From Synergistaceae bacterium (GTDB lineage Bacteria > Synergistota > Synergistia > Synergistales > Aminobacteriaceae), in NCBI GenBank assembly GCA_017447325.1, contig JAFSNU010000448.1:1-7615 (forward strand): a stretch of DNA of 7,615 bases. The letters run 5' to 3'. The notes beneath the pieces are model-generated. The model was not told the DNA's origin, did no database searches, and saw only the letters and a list, made by a program, of their open reading frames with translations. The stretch's first letter is position 1. Every line of letters starts with the position of its first letter. Made by a program: the position numbers and the translations under genes. Positions 1 through 6,323 of the stretch are shown piece by piece.

Positions 1-1469
1 CCCGCGTCGATAGTCATCTGAATTAATTTCAGCACCGCCGGATGATGCGTGTCAGCAAATCTCTCGAGCTTCGCGTTCTGCCTGTCAATCGCGCAAGTGT
101 ACTGCGTCAAGTCGTTAGTGCCGATCGAGAAGAAGTCAACCTCTTCAGCCAGCTCGTCAGCGCAGACTGCCGCCGCCGGAGTCTCGATCATTATTCCCGT
201 TTCAAACTCGCCGATTTTAATTCTCTCGCGCTCAAGCTCGGCTCTGCACTCTTCAAGAATATTTTTGCACTCCTGCAGCTCCCACAAGCTCGTTATCATC
301 GGGAACATAATTCCTAAATTGCCGTAAGCCGACGCACGCAATAAAGCGCGTAATTGCCGTTTAAAGAAATCTTTGCGCGTTAAGCAAATTCTAATTGCTC
401 TGAAGCCCAAGGCCGGGTTCTCTTCCTTGTCCAAGTTCATATAGTCAATAGTCTTGTCCGCGCCTATATCGCACGTGCGAATTATAATCTGCCTTGGCGC
501 TAAAGCCTCGAGAACTTTTTTATACGCGTTGAACTGCGTCTCCTCGCTCGGGTCGTCTTTACTGTGCAAATAAACAAATTCCGACCTGAAAAGTCCCACG
601 CCCTCCGCGTCATTCTCTATTACGGCATTAATGTCTTCAGGCCCGCCGATGTTCGCGTAAATTTTAATCTTGCGGCCGTCGCGCGTCATGCTCGCCTTGC
701 CCTTTAAATTCTTTAACGCCTCGAGCTTCTTTAAATCCTCGTCATGCTGCGCCTGAAATTTATTTATTAAATCTTGCTCAGGCTCGACGTAAAGCGTCGC
801 ATTATAGCCGTCAAGAACTGCAAATTTTCCGTCCCATTCGTCAAGATTTATATCTTTGCACTGAATGATAGTCGGCAAATTCATGCTTCTGGCTAAAATT
901 GCCGTGTGTGAATTGGAGCTGCCCTCGCGCGTGACAAGTCCTAATAATAAACTTTTATCAAGCTTGACTGTCTCGGACGGAGCTAAATCTTCGGCTAATA
1001 AAATGCTCGGCTCTGTAACATTATTTGACTCGTAGCCAAATAATGCGTCAAGCATCGCGACTTTTAAATCAATAACGTCCGCGCTTCTCGCCTGAAAATA
1101 TTCGTCGTCCATCTCACGGAACATTTGAGCCGAACTCTCAAACGCATTTTCAACAGCATACTCGGCATTATGACGCTCGTCGATAATTAATTCTTTGCAC
1201 GCGTCAATTAAATCTTCGTCGTCCAGCATTAATTCATGAGCTTCAAAAATTCCCGCCGTCTCCTCGCCGGAAGTCTCGAGCGCCTTCTCGTAAAGTTCAT
1301 GCTGTATCGCCTGCACTTTCACGCGCGCGCTTTCAAATCTTTCAAGCTCCGAATTAGCTTCAGCCTCGTTAATTAAATTTTCTTTAATATCGTAAGCATG
1401 AGCCTTATAAACTTTAATCCTGCCTAAAGCAATTCCGCTTACGACTTTCAATCCGCTTGCGCTAATCAT
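1..1469 (-). CDS. ptsI: Phosphoenolpyruvate-protein phosphotransferase (PTS Enzyme I), C-terminus cut by window edge
   Basis: Enzyme I takes phosphate from PEP and passes it to HPr, the first step of the sugar phosphotransferase system in the cytoplasm. Reading the minus strand from ATG at 1469 gives 489 codons with no stop before the left edge. Known EIs are about 540-575 residues, so roughly 50-90 are missing, including the catalytic Cys region near the C-terminus. Visible in order: the N-terminal HPr-binding domain starting MISASGLKVVSGIALG; the phosphohistidine domain with GSSNSHTAILAR (His188, matching E. coli His189); and the PEP-binding barrel with GVGLFRSEF, RTCDIGADK, GIMIETPAAA and FFSIGTNDLTQYT. 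The start is 10 bp after the ptsH stop and has no good Shine-Dalgarno, so it is probably translated by coupling to ptsH. No earlier in-frame start exists after the ptsH stop. The family assignment is secure; only the end is unseen. Confidence 0.96.
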   Translation of the reverse strand, partial: MISASGLKVVSGIALGRIKVYKAHAYDIKENLINEAEANSELERFESARVKVQAIQHELYEKALETSGEETAGIFEAHELMLDDEDLIDACKELIIDERHNAEYAVENAFESSAQMFREMDDEYFQARSADVIDLKVAMLDALFGYESNNVTEPSILLAEDLAPSETVKLDKSLLLGLVTREGSSNSHTAILARSMNLPTIIQCKDINLDEWDGKFAVLDGYNATLYVEPEQDLINKFQAQHDEDLKKLEALKNLKGKASMTRDGRKIKIYANIGGPEDINAVIENDAEGVGLFRSEFVYLHSKDDPSEETQFNAYKKVLEALAPRQIIIRTCDIGADKTIDYMNLDKEENPALGFRAIRICLTRKDFFKRQLRALLRASAYGNLGIMFPMITSLWELQECKNILEECRAELERERIKIGEFETGIMIETPAAAVCADELAEEVDFFSIGTNDLTQYTCAIDRQNAKLERFADTHHPAVLKLIQMTIDA

Positions 1470-1479
1470 GACTGCAAGC

Positions 1480-1737
1480 TTACATGTTCTCTTTCAAAAA
1501 TTTCTCGACTGCGGCGGCGCATGCTTCTTCATCCGCGCCCTCGACCTGAATTAAAACCTCGTCGCCCTGTTTAATTCCCAAGCCCATTAACTTCATTAAC
1601 GACGAAGCCTTTGCGCTCTTCTCGCCCTTAACAAACGTGACGGTGCTTTCAAAATTCTTTACTTCTTTTGCGAGAACTCCCGCCGGACGAGCGTGAATAC
1701 CTACCGGGTCTGTGATCGTGTACTTAAATTCTTTCAT
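1480..1737 (-). CDS. ptsH: Phosphocarrier protein HPr
   Basis: HPr is the small cytoplasmic phosphocarrier between Enzyme I and the sugar-specific Enzyme II proteins. The 85-residue product has the usual family length. GIHARPAG places the phosphorylated histidine exactly at His15. The segment ASSLMKLMGLG places a serine at position 46, the residue that HPr kinase/phosphorylase modifies in Firmicutes and several diderm groups for catabolite control. Kinase control is therefore possible, though no kinase gene is in the window. I chose ATG at 1737 rather than the in-frame TTG at 1758: it gives the standard HPr N-terminus (MKEFKYTITDPVGIHARPAG) and has AGGGCGG about 9 bases upstream. The TTG would add seven atypical residues (MKGRYLS). 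The gene is first in the ptsH-ptsI operon, with its promoter presumably in the A/T spacer at 1757-1852. Confidence 0.96.
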   Translation of the reverse strand: MKEFKYTITDPVGIHARPAGVLAKEVKNFESTVTFVKGEKSAKASSLMKLMGLGIKQGDEVLIQVEGADEEACAAAVEKFLKENM

Positions 1738-1756
1738 GCTTAAATACCGCCCTTTC

Positions 1757-1852
1757 AAATTAATAAATTAAATTAAAATTATTTAAATTAAATATTAAAT
1801 TTATTATAAAATAAAATCTATTAAATTTAATTAAATTTTACATTTTATTAAC
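1757..1852. promoter_or_regulatory. Divergent A/T-rich promoter region between ptsH and the MscS-family gene
   Basis: This spacer separates two head-to-head genes and must hold promoters for both unless transcription enters from outside. Positions 1757-1817 are 61 consecutive A/T bases, and only single C residues occur at 1818, 1841 and 1852. A perfect TATAAT lies on the minus strand at 1808-1803, pointing at ptsH. An overlapping TATAAA lies on the plus strand at 1805-1810, pointing at the channel gene. Neither has a recognisable -35. Because the whole stretch is A/T, such matches are expected by chance, so the exact elements are only candidates. Confidence 0.4.
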
Positions 1853-1857
1853 AGGAG
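1853..1857 (+). promoter_or_regulatory. Shine-Dalgarno that fixes the TTG start of the channel gene
   Basis: AGGAG sits 9 bases before TTG at 1867, ideal spacing for initiation. It supports TTG as the start. The reading from that TTG also gives a proper signal peptide directly from the first residue. Confidence 0.8.
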
Positions 1858-1866
1858 TGAAAATTT

Positions 1867-4263
1867 TTGAGTTTTATTAAAAAATTTATTGCGCTTGCAT
1901 TAATTATTATTTCAGTGCCGGGCCTTGCACTTGCGGCTGACACTGAGACAAAGCCGGTCGATAATATCGCCGCGCTTCAGCTTGAGATCAGCAATGACAT
2001 CGGGAAACTACGAGAGACTATTAACAACGAGCTCGCTGATTTAAAACTCGGCAGTACTGACATTGAAGAAAGGCTTAAAGAACTCGCGATTTTAACTGAA
2101 ACTGCTTCGGACGACATGACGGCATGGGGTTACACTGATACGCAGCGCGAGCGGCGCATTCAAGTTCTGTCTGAGCTGAGCGTCGCGTACACGGCTTATG
2201 CGTCAGCGGCTTACGGTCGTTCTGACGCTCAAGCTCAGGATCATGCGGGCACTGCTTCAAGTGATGCGGCAGCTAAAGTCAAGAATGAGAATGAGATCAT
2301 AGCCGAGGGACTTGGCGCGATCGAGAGCCCGGATATAAACACGTCGGACAATCTGAGACAGGAGATCACGAAGACGTCGCGCGGCATTGACATGCAGCTC
2401 TTCGCTTTGCAGTCTAAAATTAATAAATTAAAACTTGATTTATCCGACTCGGCCCGCATGAGAAAGGAAATTCAAACGGCTCAAGAGGGCGGAGAGGCAA
2501 TAGAGATACCCAGAACTCACGCTTTAGAGTTTGAGAACGCGAGATTAAACGCCGCGCTGTCGGCTGTGCAGGTTAGACGAATACGCGCAGTTTTTGATAA
2601 AGACGTCGCGTTAGTGCAGAGATTAAGGCGAAGGCTTGCGTCCATTCAGGATAAATTAATATTCCCCGAGAAACTTTTGGACGCGAATATCCAAAAGCTT
2701 CAGGAGAGAATAGACGCCTTGGCCGAGGAGATGAGCGGAGTGAGAAGGTCATTGAACACGGCAAACTCGGCTCTTACCCGTGCGAGAAACGCTATGCACG
2801 CCACTCACACTTCAGGCCTGAGCAACAGCGAAAATATCACGCCTGAGTATGCAAATTTATTAGCGCGTCAGGCGAGATTAAATTACTGGGAGTACATGAC
2901 GACGCTAATCGACGACGAGATAAAGTTAATACGTGAAGAGCAGCACATATGGCGCAGCAGGTATAAATTATTTAATGACCAGGCCACCGGCGACGAGATC
3001 TGGAAGATACGCGACAGCACCCAGAAGAGAATAGCCGAACTGCAGAGACTTTTAGACGGTATGCGCACGACGCAGAACGATATTTTGCGGCAGATCTCGT
3101 CCATGCAGACGCAGCTCGAGGCTAAGAGAGAGGGACAGGACGAAAGCGACGGTGTTAAAATTCATCAGAATTTAACGCGGGCTATAGACGTTCAGCGTAA
3201 AATTATTTTAGATATTTTAAATCGCTATGAGGCTATTATTCCGCAAGCCGTGTTCTTACAGCAGCGTTTATACAACGAGGCAAGCGACAGGGTAAGCGCG
3301 ATAAGAATTGCAGAAAAAGTCGAGAGCTTCAGCAAAGAAACTATAATGGGCTTTTTGGACACTGAGCTCTGGCAGGGCGAGGGCTATTCGGTCACCGTCG
3401 GGAAATTAATAATCGCCGTCTTAGTGTTTTTATCAAGCTTCTTTTTAAGTTCTTTCGGCAGCCACTGGATAAAGCGCAGGATGTTAAAGCGCGGCGTGAG
3501 CGTCACGGCTTCTAACGGCACGCAGAGAATAGTATTTTATATTTTATGGATCACTTTCGCGTTAATTGCATTAAATATAGTCAAGATACCTTTGACGGCT
3601 TTCGCGTTCATGGGCGGTGCCATGGCGGTCGGCATTGGATTTGGAATGCAGAATATATTTAATAATTTAATATCAGGCTTTATAGTAATTTTTAGCAGGC
3701 CGTTCAAAGTGCATGATATTATAGAAGTTGCGGGCAACGCCGGAACAGTTCAGGATATAGGCTCGCGAAGCACTACTATAAAGACATGGGACGGCCTTGA
3801 TGTAATTCTGCCTAATAGATATTTCTTAGAGAACAGCGTCACGAACTGGACAGGTTCGGACATGAAGAGACGTAATATATTAAAAGTTCAAGTGTCTTAT
3901 GACTCGGACACGAGACAGGTCGAGAAATTATTACTGAAAGTAGTAAAAAGTCATTCGAAAGTTTTAAACGACCCTGCGCCGTTTGTAGTGTTCAGTGACT
4001 TTGACGCTTCGGGCTTGAACTTTGACCTTTATTTCTGGATAGATTTGCGGGAGGCGTCGGCGGCGAAAGTTGCGAGCGACATGCGGCATTATATATTCTC
4101 GTTGTTTAACGAAGAGGGCGTGGCCTTCCCGTTCCCGCAGTTGGATGTTCATCTGGACAAGTTAGAGAAGCCGGCAGCCGAACAAGACGCGGACGCTGAA
4201 GTTGAAGAAGTTCAAGAAGCTGAAGCTAAAGAAGCTGAAGCTAAAGCTAAAGACGGGAAATAA
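1867..4263 (+). CDS. MscS-family mechanosensitive channel with large extracytoplasmic helical domain
   Basis: This is a likely tension-gated inner-membrane channel that releases solutes on osmotic downshock. The 798-residue protein begins at TTG. Residues 1-23 look like a signal peptide (two lysines, a hydrophobic core, then GLALA before ADTET). Residues about 30-500 are charged, Glu/Lys/Arg/Gln-rich and heptad-like with no membrane segments, suggesting a long periplasmic coiled-coil region. Three membrane helices follow at about 511-533, 554-574 and 577-612. The last is the pore helix, with GGAMAVGIGFGMQNIFNNL (583-601) and SRPF (610-613), closer in pattern to MscK than to small MscS. The cytoplasmic beta domain (GTVQDIGSRSTTI, VILPN) and the closing VAFPFPQLDVHL are present. 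An exported N-terminus plus three helices puts the C-terminus in the cytoplasm, as MscS requires. The tail ends in EAEAK repeats. It resembles MscK and its relatives but has far fewer helices, so I assign only the family. A terminator follows, so it is probably monocistronic. Confidence 0.92.
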   Translation: MSFIKKFIALALIIISVPGLALAADTETKPVDNIAALQLEISNDIGKLRETINNELADLKLGSTDIEERLKELAILTETASDDMTAWGYTDTQRERRIQVLSELSVAYTAYASAAYGRSDAQAQDHAGTASSDAAAKVKNENEIIAEGLGAIESPDINTSDNLRQEITKTSRGIDMQLFALQSKINKLKLDLSDSARMRKEIQTAQEGGEAIEIPRTHALEFENARLNAALSAVQVRRIRAVFDKDVALVQRLRRRLASIQDKLIFPEKLLDANIQKLQERIDALAEEMSGVRRSLNTANSALTRARNAMHATHTSGLSNSENITPEYANLLARQARLNYWEYMTTLIDDEIKLIREEQHIWRSRYKLFNDQATGDEIWKIRDSTQKRIAELQRLLDGMRTTQNDILRQISSMQTQLEAKREGQDESDGVKIHQNLTRAIDVQRKIILDILNRYEAIIPQAVFLQQRLYNEASDRVSAIRIAEKVESFSKETIMGFLDTELWQGEGYSVTVGKLIIAVLVFLSSFFLSSFGSHWIKRRMLKRGVSVTASNGTQRIVFYILWITFALIALNIVKIPLTAFAFMGGAMAVGIGFGMQNIFNNLISGFIVIFSRPFKVHDIIEVAGNAGTVQDIGSRSTTIKTWDGLDVILPNRYFLENSVTNWTGSDMKRRNILKVQVSYDSDTRQVEKLLLKVVKSHSKVLNDPAPFVVFSDFDASGLNFDLYFWIDLREASAAKVASDMRHYIFSLFNEEGVAFPFPQLDVHLDKLEKPAAEQDADAEVEEVQEAEAKEAEAKAKDGK
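4216..4245 (+). repeat. Perfect tandem 15-bp repeat encoding EAEAK twice
   Basis: GAAGCTGAAGCTAAA occurs twice back to back (4216-4230 and 4231-4245), in frame within the last codons of the channel gene (residues 784-793). It is flanked by degenerate copies (GAAGTTGAAGAAGTTCAA before, GCTAAA after). The product is a charged, helix-prone cytoplasmic tail beyond the conserved MscS fold. Because it is an in-frame tandem repeat, copy number could vary between strains without breaking the protein. Confidence 0.85.
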
Positions 4264-4290
4264 ATTTTATTAATTAAATTTAAATTTAAT

Positions 4291-4323
4291 GGGACAGGAT
4301 TTGTTCCTGCCCCAAATTTTTTT
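4291..4323 (+). terminator. Rho-independent terminator after the channel gene
   Basis: GGGACAGGA (4291-4299) pairs with TCCTGCCCC (4305-4313) around the loop TTTGT, with one A-C mismatch. After three A residues comes a run of seven T residues (4317-4323). It stands 27 bases after the stop codon in otherwise A/T-only sequence. It should end the channel transcript and separate it from speE, implying that speE has its own promoter in the A/T-rich stretch 4324-4372, where no convincing -35/-10 pair can be picked out. Confidence 0.85.
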
Positions 4324-4390
4324 AGAAATATATTATTAAATTTAAATTAAATTTAAGTTAAGAATTTAAGTAAGAAGGAGATTTATTTAA

Positions 4391-5257
4391 ATGGCAGTGA
4401 CTAGAGACAAAAGATTTAACGAGCTGTGGCTGACGGAAAATTCAAGCGATAATTTAAGACTTTCTTTGAAAGTTAATGAAGTATTGCACAGCGAGCAGAC
4501 TAAATATCAGGATATATTAATAGTTAATACGCCTGAGTACGGCAGGACTTTAATGCTTGACGGAGCGTTCCAGCTGACTGAGCGCGACGAGTTTTGTTAT
4601 TCGGAGATGATGGCGCACGTGCCTTTATGCGCAGCTTTAAATCAGCCTGAAAATGTTTTGATAATCGGCGGCGGCGACGGAGCGATATTAAAGCAGGTGT
4701 TAAAGCATGATATTAAAAAATGCGTGTTAATAGACATTGACGAGCGTGTTATAGCTAACTCGCAAAAATTTTTGAGTAGTATCTGCGAAGATGCGTTTAA
4801 AGATAATCGCGCTGAGATCAAGTGCATGGACGCGCTGAAATATATTAAAGATATTAAATTAAATAATAATTTGAAGTTTGATGTGGTCATAGTTGACAGT
4901 ACAGATCCGGTTGACTTCGCGGCGGGCTTGTTCATGGCGGACTTTTATAATGACTTAAAGCAGATCATGAGCGATAACGGAATTTTGACAGAGCTGACGG
5001 AGTCTCCTTTTACTGACACGGATTTAATGCGTCAGGCTATCGGGCAAATGCGGCAAGTCTTTAATAATGTTAAATTATACTGGGGCGCAGTGCCGACTTA
5101 TCCGTCGGGAATGTGGACGTACGGCATCGCGTGCAATAATTTAAATATAAATCTTGCCGAGCCTGTTCGCAATGTTAATAACACGCGCTATTACACGAAC
5201 GAAATTCATCGCGCGTCGTTCGTGCTGCCGCCGTTCTTGAGCGAGTTAATAAAATAA
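4391..5257 (+). CDS. speE: Spermidine synthase-like aminopropyltransferase
   Basis: SpeE transfers the aminopropyl group of decarboxylated S-adenosylmethionine to putrescine, giving spermidine and methylthioadenosine in the cytoplasm. The 288 residues match E. coli SpeE in length. Family marks: an N-terminal beta region; TERDEFCYSEMMAHVPL (63-79) with Tyr70 for substrate binding; the nucleotide loop IGGGDG (92-97); acidic DIDE (115-118); MDALKY (146-151); DSTDP (169-173) with the probable catalytic base Asp169; PTYPSGMW (235-242); and EIHRASFVLP (271-280). Substitutions stand out: the usual Glu of the VEID motif is Asp115, the common GPA/GPG after DSTDP is DFA (175-177), and the usual AQSES-type strand is TELTES (200-205). 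These may affect substrate choice. The start is well supported by AGAAGGAG 10 bases upstream of the ATG. It appears monocistronic, and no speD or arginine/ornithine decarboxylase is in the window. The family is certain; the exact substrate is less so. Confidence 0.92.
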   Translation: MAVTRDKRFNELWLTENSSDNLRLSLKVNEVLHSEQTKYQDILIVNTPEYGRTLMLDGAFQLTERDEFCYSEMMAHVPLCAALNQPENVLIIGGGDGAILKQVLKHDIKKCVLIDIDERVIANSQKFLSSICEDAFKDNRAEIKCMDALKYIKDIKLNNNLKFDVVIVDSTDPVDFAAGLFMADFYNDLKQIMSDNGILTELTESPFTDTDLMRQAIGQMRQVFNNVKLYWGAVPTYPSGMWTYGIACNNLNINLAEPVRNVNNTRYYTNEIHRASFVLPPFLSELIK

Positions 5258-5300
5258 TTTAAATTTAAAATTTTTCCCTTCAAGAAATAAAATATATTTA

Positions 5301-5309
5301 TGCTATAAT
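5301..5309 (+). promoter_or_regulatory. Extended -10 promoter element for the IclR-family gene
   Basis: TGCTATAAT is a perfect consensus extended -10 (TG-N-TATAAT) recognised by the housekeeping sigma factor. It lies about 97 bases upstream of the regulator's start. The -35 region is weak: TTCAAG at 5279-5284 is the nearest candidate, with an overlong 19-base spacer. That is tolerated at extended -10 promoters. This is the best promoter match in the window, since it includes G and C bases within A/T sequence. It implies a leader of roughly 85-90 bases. Confidence 0.65.
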
Positions 5310-5316
5310 CTTTAGA

Positions 5317-5357
5317 CTTTAAAGCTTAAAGCAAGTTTGAAATGCTTAAATTTAAAG
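5317..5357. repeat. Imperfect inverted repeat in the leader of the IclR-family gene, possible operator
   Basis: CTTTAAAGCTTAAAGC (5317-5332) is followed after 11 bases by GCTTAAATTTAAAG (5344-5357), whose reverse complement resembles the first arm with a two-base indel. It begins about 8 bases after the -10 element, a position where a bound repressor would block transcription. IclR-type regulators bind palindromes and often repress their own gene, so autoregulation is plausible. The A/T-rich setting makes chance symmetry likely. Confidence 0.3.
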
Positions 5358-5405
5358 TTTTAAGTTTTAATTAGTTTTAATTCGCAGTATTGGGGTGAAA
5401 TTTTT

Positions 5406-6251
5406 ATGGCGGGTAAACGCATTAAAGCAGACGGCATTGGAGAGCGTGACGAGGTCTCTCTCAGAAATAGAATGGCAGGGGCAGATATTAAAGACGGGAT
5501 TAAGTCTCTGGGCAAGGCTCTTGATATTTTAGTCTGCGTCGGCGAGACTTACGAGGGAACGAGCGTCACCGAAGTTTCTGACAAGCTTGAAATAAATAAA
5601 GCGACTGTGTCAAAAATGCTTTCGACTATGGCGTCAAGAAATTTTGTGCGCAAAGATATTCGGACGCGGCGTTACAGACTGGGCTATAAGCTTATTGAAT
5701 TAGGCGCGCGGCTTATTGAAGCTATAGATATAAGAACGGAAGCTTATCCGTACTTGAAGGCTCTTGAGAAGAGAGTGAACGAAGTAATTAATCTGGCTGT
5801 GTATGACAACGGCGAAATAATTTACGTTGACAAGTTCGAGGGCAGCCGGCCGCTTAGACTTCATTCGTCAGTCGGAGGACGGGCGGACTTGACCTGCACT
5901 TCGGTCGGCAAAGTGTTAATGGCATTTTTAAGCGAGCAGGATCAAGCGTATTTAAAAGACACGCATAAAGTTATAGAGCGCAGGACTAAGAACAGCATCA
6001 AGACATGGCAGGAGTTTGAACGTCATTGCGAGAAAGTTAAAGCTCAGGGCTATGCTCTTGATATTGAGGAGAGCAGCGAGGGAATTATGTGCGTGGGCGC
6101 GCCGGTCTTTGATTACTCGGGGAAAATCGCAGGAGCTGTAAGCATTTCATGTCCGACAGTGCGGTGCAGCTTAGATAATTTAATGCAGCTTAAAGATATT
6201 TTGCTCGAGACCTGCAATAAAATTTCGGCTGAGTGCGGTTATAGCGTATAA
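5406..6251 (+). CDS. IclR-family transcriptional regulator
   Basis: This is a DNA-binding regulator with a ligand-sensing C-terminal domain. The 281 residues are slightly longer than the usual 250-260 because of a polar N-terminal extension of about 30. The winged helix-turn-helix spans about residues 31-95 (KSLGKALDIL, then the helix pair around TEVSDKLEINKATVSKMLSTM, and the wing RRYRLGYKL). The effector domain follows, with NLAVYDNGEIIYVDKFEG (129-146), GGRADLTCTSVGKVLMAFL (157-175) and the signature GYALDIEESSEGIMCVGAPV (215-234), where small ligands bind in this family. The start at 5406 is favoured by GGGGTGA eight bases upstream; the next Met (residue 23) lacks a ribosome site. It lies 72 bp upstream of the proline symporter in the same direction with no terminator visible between, so the symporter is its likeliest target. 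The effector cannot be read from sequence. Confidence 0.93.
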   Translation: MAGKRIKADGIGERDEVSLRNRMAGADIKDGIKSLGKALDILVCVGETYEGTSVTEVSDKLEINKATVSKMLSTMASRNFVRKDIRTRRYRLGYKLIELGARLIEAIDIRTEAYPYLKALEKRVNEVINLAVYDNGEIIYVDKFEGSRPLRLHSSVGGRADLTCTSVGKVLMAFLSEQDQAYLKDTHKVIERRTKNSIKTWQEFERHCEKVKAQGYALDIEESSEGIMCVGAPVFDYSGKIAGAVSISCPTVRCSLDNLMQLKDILLETCNKISAECGYSV

Positions 6252-6308
6252 TATAAAAAATTTTTAAAATTAAATTTATTAATTAAATTTATTTTTTATT
6301 TTTATTAA
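6252..6308. other. 57-bp A/T-only spacer between the IclR-family gene and putP
   Basis: Every base from 6252 to 6308 is A or T. It contains two copies of the self-complementary octamer TAAATTTA (6271-6278 and 6284-6291), five bases apart. No GC-rich hairpin is present, so there is no intrinsic terminator, and read-through from the regulator into putP is expected. A separate putP promoter here cannot be excluded or located. Confidence 0.6.
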
Positions 6309-6323
6309 GGAGAAACTTTTTGC

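Noticed and set aside
42..327. Two overlapping plus-strand open frames of about 91 residues
   Set aside because: They lie opposite the Enzyme I barrel domain, which is an unbroken, family-matching minus-strand frame. The products are Ser/Leu-rich, low-information translations with no ribosome site.
1480..1758. Longer ptsH from TTG at 1758
   Set aside because: The seven extra residues are absent from normal HPr, and the ATG at 1737 has its own ribosome site and puts the active histidine at position 15.
2075..4152. Several minus-strand open frames of 61-73 residues opposite the channel gene
   Set aside because: They are all antisense to a well-supported 798-residue gene and have no recognisable domains or ribosome sites.
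4291..4313. GGGACAGGA hairpin as a dispersed repeat or riboswitch
   Set aside because: It is a simple short stem with a T run placed right after a stop codon, fully explained as an intrinsic terminator. Only one copy is in the window.
4642..4935. Minus-strand open frame of 97 residues opposite speE
   Set aside because: It is antisense to conserved SpeE motifs (GGGDG, DSTDP) and is a shadow frame.
6271..6291. Paired TAAATTTA octamers as an attachment site or regulator operator
   Set aside because: The octamer is short, self-complementary and common throughout the A/T-only spacers here, with no integrase or mobile gene nearby.
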